This document shows positions 59,241 through 64,000 of a stretch of 64,000 bases of DNA, one piece after another. This DNA comes from Conchocele bisecta (lineage: Eukaryota; Mollusca; Bivalvia; Lucinida; Thyasiridae): NCBI GenBank assembly GCA_029237695.1, contig CM055267.1, forward strand, positions 6,222,036 to 6,286,035. Reading direction: 5' to 3'. Both the position numbers and the translations under genes were made by a program. Position 1 is the stretch's first letter. Every line of letters starts with the position of its first letter. The notes beneath the pieces are model-generated. The model did not search any database. It saw only the letters and a list, made by a program, of their open reading frames with translations, and was not told where the DNA came from.

Positions 59241-60749
59241 CAGGTTAACGTTGTCACTTGTTTATCCCTTGTTTATCGATTTAAATGGTTTAAATCGACT
59301 CGAAGCTTACGTTCAACGGCCGCACAAACTCGATTGAACTGCACGCCTTCCAATGATTTAAATACGCAGCGCGTTTAAATATAGTCAATTACGTTTTTTT
59401 AATGTGCGCACTGGTCATTTAAAAAGGGGCCCATCCGTGATTTTTTGCGCGATGTCGGGCGCAAGACAATCAATAATTTGCGGCATTGACAATAATTAAG
59501 GGAGATTGCCGCAATCGCGCGTGCTGGATGCATCCCTGCCATCCCTGCATGATACTTAAACAAATCAAAGTTCGCTATGAAGGGCAATTCTTCGTTTTGA
59601 TTGGTGGGAAATTTTGTGAATAATTAACTAGCGTCAAATGACGCGCATACGCGATCCAATGGGATAAACCCGAGATGCTAGGGTTGCTAGTCGGAGGAGA
59701 TTTTGAGCAGAGGTCGATTATAAATTAGCCGAATAAACACATTTTACGCGATTATACGTGGCTGAAACTTGTTCTGTTTAATAAATAAAAGCTTTAAAAT
59801 TAGCCCAATAATCGGCGTATGTTGGCGTATATGGCCATTAGAGCCAACTATGGACTTCAACAACAACAACTTCCGGGTTCAATCTCTTCCGGCGTTCAGC
59901 TCATTACGTATTCAAAATTGTGTTATTTGGCTATATTTAAAGTTTTAGACGGAGATAATTGCCAAAAATGCAAGCTTTATCGGTTGATGCAATTTGGAAG
60001 TGATACAGCAAAATTCGCGTTCGTAGATTACCGAATAGCGGAGAAAAGGGTTGCTACAAACTTTTTCAGAATTCGATGGATGACCAATATATTAGCCGAT
60101 CGGCTAATAAAAACACATGTTTCTGCGGGAAATCAATTGAAATAGCATTATTATAAAGGGGGGCTACAGTGATTGAGACTCATTAATTATATCTCAGTTG
60201 TCTAAATTTAAGTTATCATTAATCATGATTTAATATCGTACATATGTAACTGTCCGGGTATGGAAGCTAGGTTCTTTGACCTTTTTTTATATAAATTATA
60301 TTTAAGGGTAGGAATTGGCTTGCAGACCTTCCAAACCCGGGCATATTAGCCCAGAAAATGTGTCAAGCTAATGGCCGTTGGTCCGTTTTCCTTTCCGAAT
60401 TTAGTATTCGTTGCAATGCAGTCAAAATGTGTGCTTAAAATTAAGGAGGTTATGAGACGGTTAATTTAACGCAGCTAGTTCATTCTCATACAGCACTGTG
60501 CCAGTATGTCAGATCGTGTTAATTGCTGAGTATGAGTGCATACAGTATATTGAAAGGTATGCATCTCTAGATATTATTTCCACATGATAGCAATCTGTAA
60601 GTCTTCGTTTAAAGATGTTATGCCCCAATAAGTGGATCCCACTAACAGCAACTTTTTCTGCTAAAAAACTGTGCAGGTTTGAGACCATTTCAAGTAACAA
60701 CAATGCAAACTTGCATTCACACATCGAAAAGGCACTGAAAACGTGACAC
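59241..60749. other. Unassigned sequence
   Basis: No gene supported. Visible items: a 75-bp segment at 59433-59510 that recurs at 63921-64000, and the perfect 20-bp palindrome TATTAGCCGATCGGCTAATA at 60090-60109. The 108-codon ORF at 59819-60145 has no known domain. Confidence 0.45.
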
Positions 60750-61660
60750 CCGGTAATTATAATTAAATGAAATCAAAATTTACCATTTTCATCCAAATGG
60801 CCACCGAAATTCAAGATGGCTGTCAAAACCCAAGTATTTTATCCCATCACACTAAATATGTACGAACCACATACATTATTGGCAAAACAGAAGTACGTTT
60901 ATGGTTGAACTATGTTCTAAGAGCAAAATATAAGATGATAACATGTTTATAAATACGTAGCAATTGGGAATGTATGTAAAAGATCCAATATGGCCGCCAA
61001 ATATCATAGTTGCACATGCAGACATATACTGTGATTTTTAAAAATCCTGTAGCAAAAAAGCAAATTTGCATTTACACATTGTTACACGATATGAAAACAT
61101 GCTAATCAATGGTTGCAATTTATAGAACACTGGAACTTGCTGTTTCGTCAAATACTGCTACCAAAAACTAAGATGGCCGCCAAAATTATAACAAGTTCAC
61201 CAACCAACCCAACTCACCGCTAACACAATCAAACTAGTTACGTTGCAATAAATAGTGTATATAAACTTCATCACTTGGTTCAATTATCTGGACGGGCAGG
61301 GACACATATTGTGATAGCCTAAATTCCATATATAAATTCAAGATGGCTGCCAAATATCAACAGTTCTACACTTTACTCCATGCTTGTCATAAGACATTAT
61401 ATTTCAAATAGTTAACGGCAATCACAAATTGATGAACCAGGGAAAATAAATTAGTTTGATAGCGTTATCAAAATCAGCTTTCATATGAATGTTTAATGAT
61501 GATACGTATATAAAATCAAGATGGCTGCCGAAATTAGTATTCCACCATGTATCAGTGTTTCGTGTACTATTTTGAGTGTTAAATTGGTCTATTCTGAAAT
61601 AAATGGTGTATTATCGTATGGAAGAAAACAATAGCTGAATGTTGGTGTGTCAAAGCCAAA
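60750..61660. repeat. Array of AAGATGGC(C/T)GCCAAA units, about 170-190 bp apart
   Basis: Matching words sit at 60793, 60983, 61167, 61337 and 61515 in otherwise diverged AT-rich units. The same word and spacing occur in the TIRs of the Academ-like element (35750-36260), so this may be a TIR or MITE of a related element. Confidence 0.55.
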
Positions 61661-64000
61661 TAAGTGTGTGTATGGCGCGCTGGTAAATTACTCACTGTTT
61701 ATTATGCTTCAATTTTTAATAAAGCCATGCATTTCCGAAATAAAGCCATGCATTTCCGAAAATTTATATGTAAATGCTTACTATTTACTATGTTCTTAGT
61801 GAAGTTGTTATGCATGTGTGTTTCGTTAATCTGCGATGCTATTAATATCAGTATGATTGATAATTTGTTTGCATCCAAATGGAACCAATTTCGCGATTAT
61901 GAACATGTATATTGTCAAAACCCGCAGTGTTTGATATTTGTACGTGGCTGCCATAAGCATAAGTGTGTGTCAGTTGCGTTGGCTCCACGCCATATAACTT
62001 TATCGCGCGTTTACTCTATGGCATAGTATTTACCACGCCAATGTTGGAAATGTCCTGGGCATGCCTTTGTATTCATGTCAGTTCGTATTATAGTCTATCA
62101 GATAATAGTTTCTATGTACTCACCGAGCATACATTCTTATACAAATCCAAAACAGTACATGTATTTAACACATAACCAGGCAATGGCATATGTAGCTAAC
62201 AATGATAGTAGAGTTACAAACTCAATCTGTATCTGTTTCATAACATACGACAATATGCTATACGACAATGTCCCTGTCTATTGGTTACGCGTAGCTACAC
62301 AAACTTTACACCAGTCACACAGATGAAACATTGCAACAACTGGCAAGCGTTGCAATAATAAATACTTTCCAAGGTAGCGTGGACGATACTATTTGCCGTT
62401 TTACACCACCAGCTACACCATGTTGTTTTCAATCATATTTCCTTCAAACTAAATTCAACTGATATTGAAACATTTAATATCCAATTCATGTCATGGAAGT
62501 ATTTCAACAGATCACTCCATTTTAAAGCATAATGCTTTGTACTAACTTAAAATTAGTCACTGCCAGACATATAGTCGACGGCAATTTATATCTATCGATT
62601 ACGATTACAATCATGGAAGTGCATTCTATAAACTGGGCGGGGATGTTCACCTGAAGTTCAAATTGTCTATCATTTATTTACAATCAGAACAGTTACTTCT
62701 GTTGGCGCCAACTAGTGCTGAGGGCGGATGCTGTCAAATGCAGTTATGACTAGTATTTTACTATGTATGATGTGTGTCGTGTTTTAACCGCTACTGATAT
62801 TTCTTTGAAGTACAATGTTGCTATCACGTGCTTGTAATGGTTATTCCATGGCATGTGTAAAAAGATGTTGTCCGGCAGAGCTCGCGACAGCGTCCAAAGT
62901 GCTACTCAATTTGATCATATTATCCATTCTTTTGTAGCATTTGCTTTGTTGCATTGTACTTATGGATGACCTGTTATATGAGTGTCGCACTTTACACTAT
63001 AGTGTTGTGGTTTGTCACTGTCAGGGTGTTCCCTAACTGGCCGTTTTATTTTGTCGCTGTATATTTTCTCTATGTCACTGTCTTTGTGCGTTTCATGGGA
63101 CAGTGCGCAGCTAGGGGGGAAATGTTTTTTTATACTTCAGTACAGACAGTACTGCAATTTACACCAGTGTGTCTAGAAAATAGGTTTATGAATAGTTCTT
63201 GACTTTGTGAGGCTTGACTAGGCGTATTTTATTTTAGAGTATTTGATAATTCTACGAAACTAAATGTTGGCTCCGGTTGATTTTCACATCTTGGAAAACC
63301 GCCGGAATGGTATGCCTATGGTGTTACAGGTGATAGAACAAGTCATAACAAAGCCTCTGTGTCTCATACTTTCATGAAAACAATTCCAACAAATTCAGCT
63401 GTGTTGACATTTCTGGCCAAAAATAGGTGGGTGTGGTAACTTTGTAAAACATAAAATGAAATGTCATGCAGAGCATGATGTTATTAGCCGATCAAATCAG
63501 GGTAAAGTGCATCGAACATATGTAGGTGTCTCTGGTAACATTGTCAATGGTAAACTATTTTCGACCACAGTTCTGTACCCAGCGTTGACATTTTTCTCGA
63601 TTTTGTGCAGGTTTTGGAAACCCGTTCCCAAATCCATCCAATAGCAGCAATGCCATAGCAGCAATGTTTTGTTGTCACATTATGTTGCGAAATATTCCAG
63701 CGTAACACCTGTACTGTATGCTCTATTTATCTACAAATTAACTCCGCAATACACAAAGTTGTAGTCACTGTGTGTGTGTTTGTCGAATTCTGTGGCAGCA
63801 TGCGAGTGGGCGGAGCTACCAGGGCTATATATATCTAGCGGTTACAGTGTCATCTAAAAATAGACGCAAGCTCCTGCGTATTCAGGCACATGCCCAGATT
63901 GGCCTAATGTGCCCCACCTCCGTGATTTTTTGCGCGATGTCGGGCGCAAGACAATCAATAATTTGCGCATTGACAATAATTAAGGGGGATTGCCGCAATC
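61661..64000. other. Unassigned sequence to the window end
   Basis: No gene recognised. A 20-bp direct duplication (ATAAAGCCATGCATTTCCGA) is at 61721-61760. Repeats shared with the 58.9-59.5 kb region are at 63463 and 63921. The 82-codon ORF at 62954-63202 is hydrophobic but unassigned. Confidence 0.4.

Noticed and set aside
59819..60145. 108-codon ORF
   Set aside because: No domain recognised and no repeat or exon evidence.
62954..63202. 82-codon hydrophobic ORF
   Set aside because: Looks membrane-like only because T-rich codons encode Phe, Leu and Val.

Overview
The window is animal nuclear DNA, almost certainly from a bivalve mollusc. It has spliced exons with GT/AG borders, decayed LINEs, a Tc1 transposon, tRNA-derived SINEs, MITEs and very abundant tandem or interspersed repeats that begin ACAAGA and carry TGACCTTGACCT words, as seen in clam genomes. 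The only host gene I can name is TSR3 (18S rRNA aminocarboxypropyltransferase). It lies on the minus strand: four coding exons at 31947-26913 and a plausible acidic last exon at 10590-10380. Everything else is transposons, their remains, satellites, or sequence I cannot assign.

Layout. 1-2140: LINE reverse transcriptase, one frameshift. 3142-3795: L1-like LINE tail, minus strand. 4075-4550: GATATC palindrome array. 4795-5035: SINE pieces. 5075-7770: decayed LINE with endonuclease and RT remains. 8332-12420: SINEs, hairpins, MITEs and the candidate last TSR3 exon. 14532-18917: three ACAAGA repeats (families A, A, C). 19891-26520: 26-bp satellite, about 255 units. 26613-31957: TSR3 exons, with a MITE against exon 4 and satellites in the introns. 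32367-49917: a nested block of families F, G, H and I, interrupted by a 6.86-kb Academ-like DNA transposon. 50811-53623: 41-bp minisatellite. 54099-54932: SINE and 30-bp repeat. 55828-56035: LINE tail. 57322-58896: Tc1 element. 58897-64000: mostly unassigned, with an AAGATGGC array at 60750-61660.

Two points stand out. First, the 32-43 kb block holds four nested insertions that can be ordered from the sequence: a palindromic MITE inside the TIR of an Academ-like element, which sits inside family G, which sits inside a fourth repeat. Second, at least six repeat families with unrelated bodies share one end structure: ACAAGA plus a small hairpin at the 5' end, a subterminal motif repeated inverted at the 3' end, then oligo-A. 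That fits the Helentron-associated (HINE) or bivalve 'pearl' type. Their bodies carry dense AGGTCA half-sites in DR0, DR1 and DR5 spacing.

Nearly all transposon ORFs are broken. The long ORFs in the satellites are by-products of stop-free repeat units.
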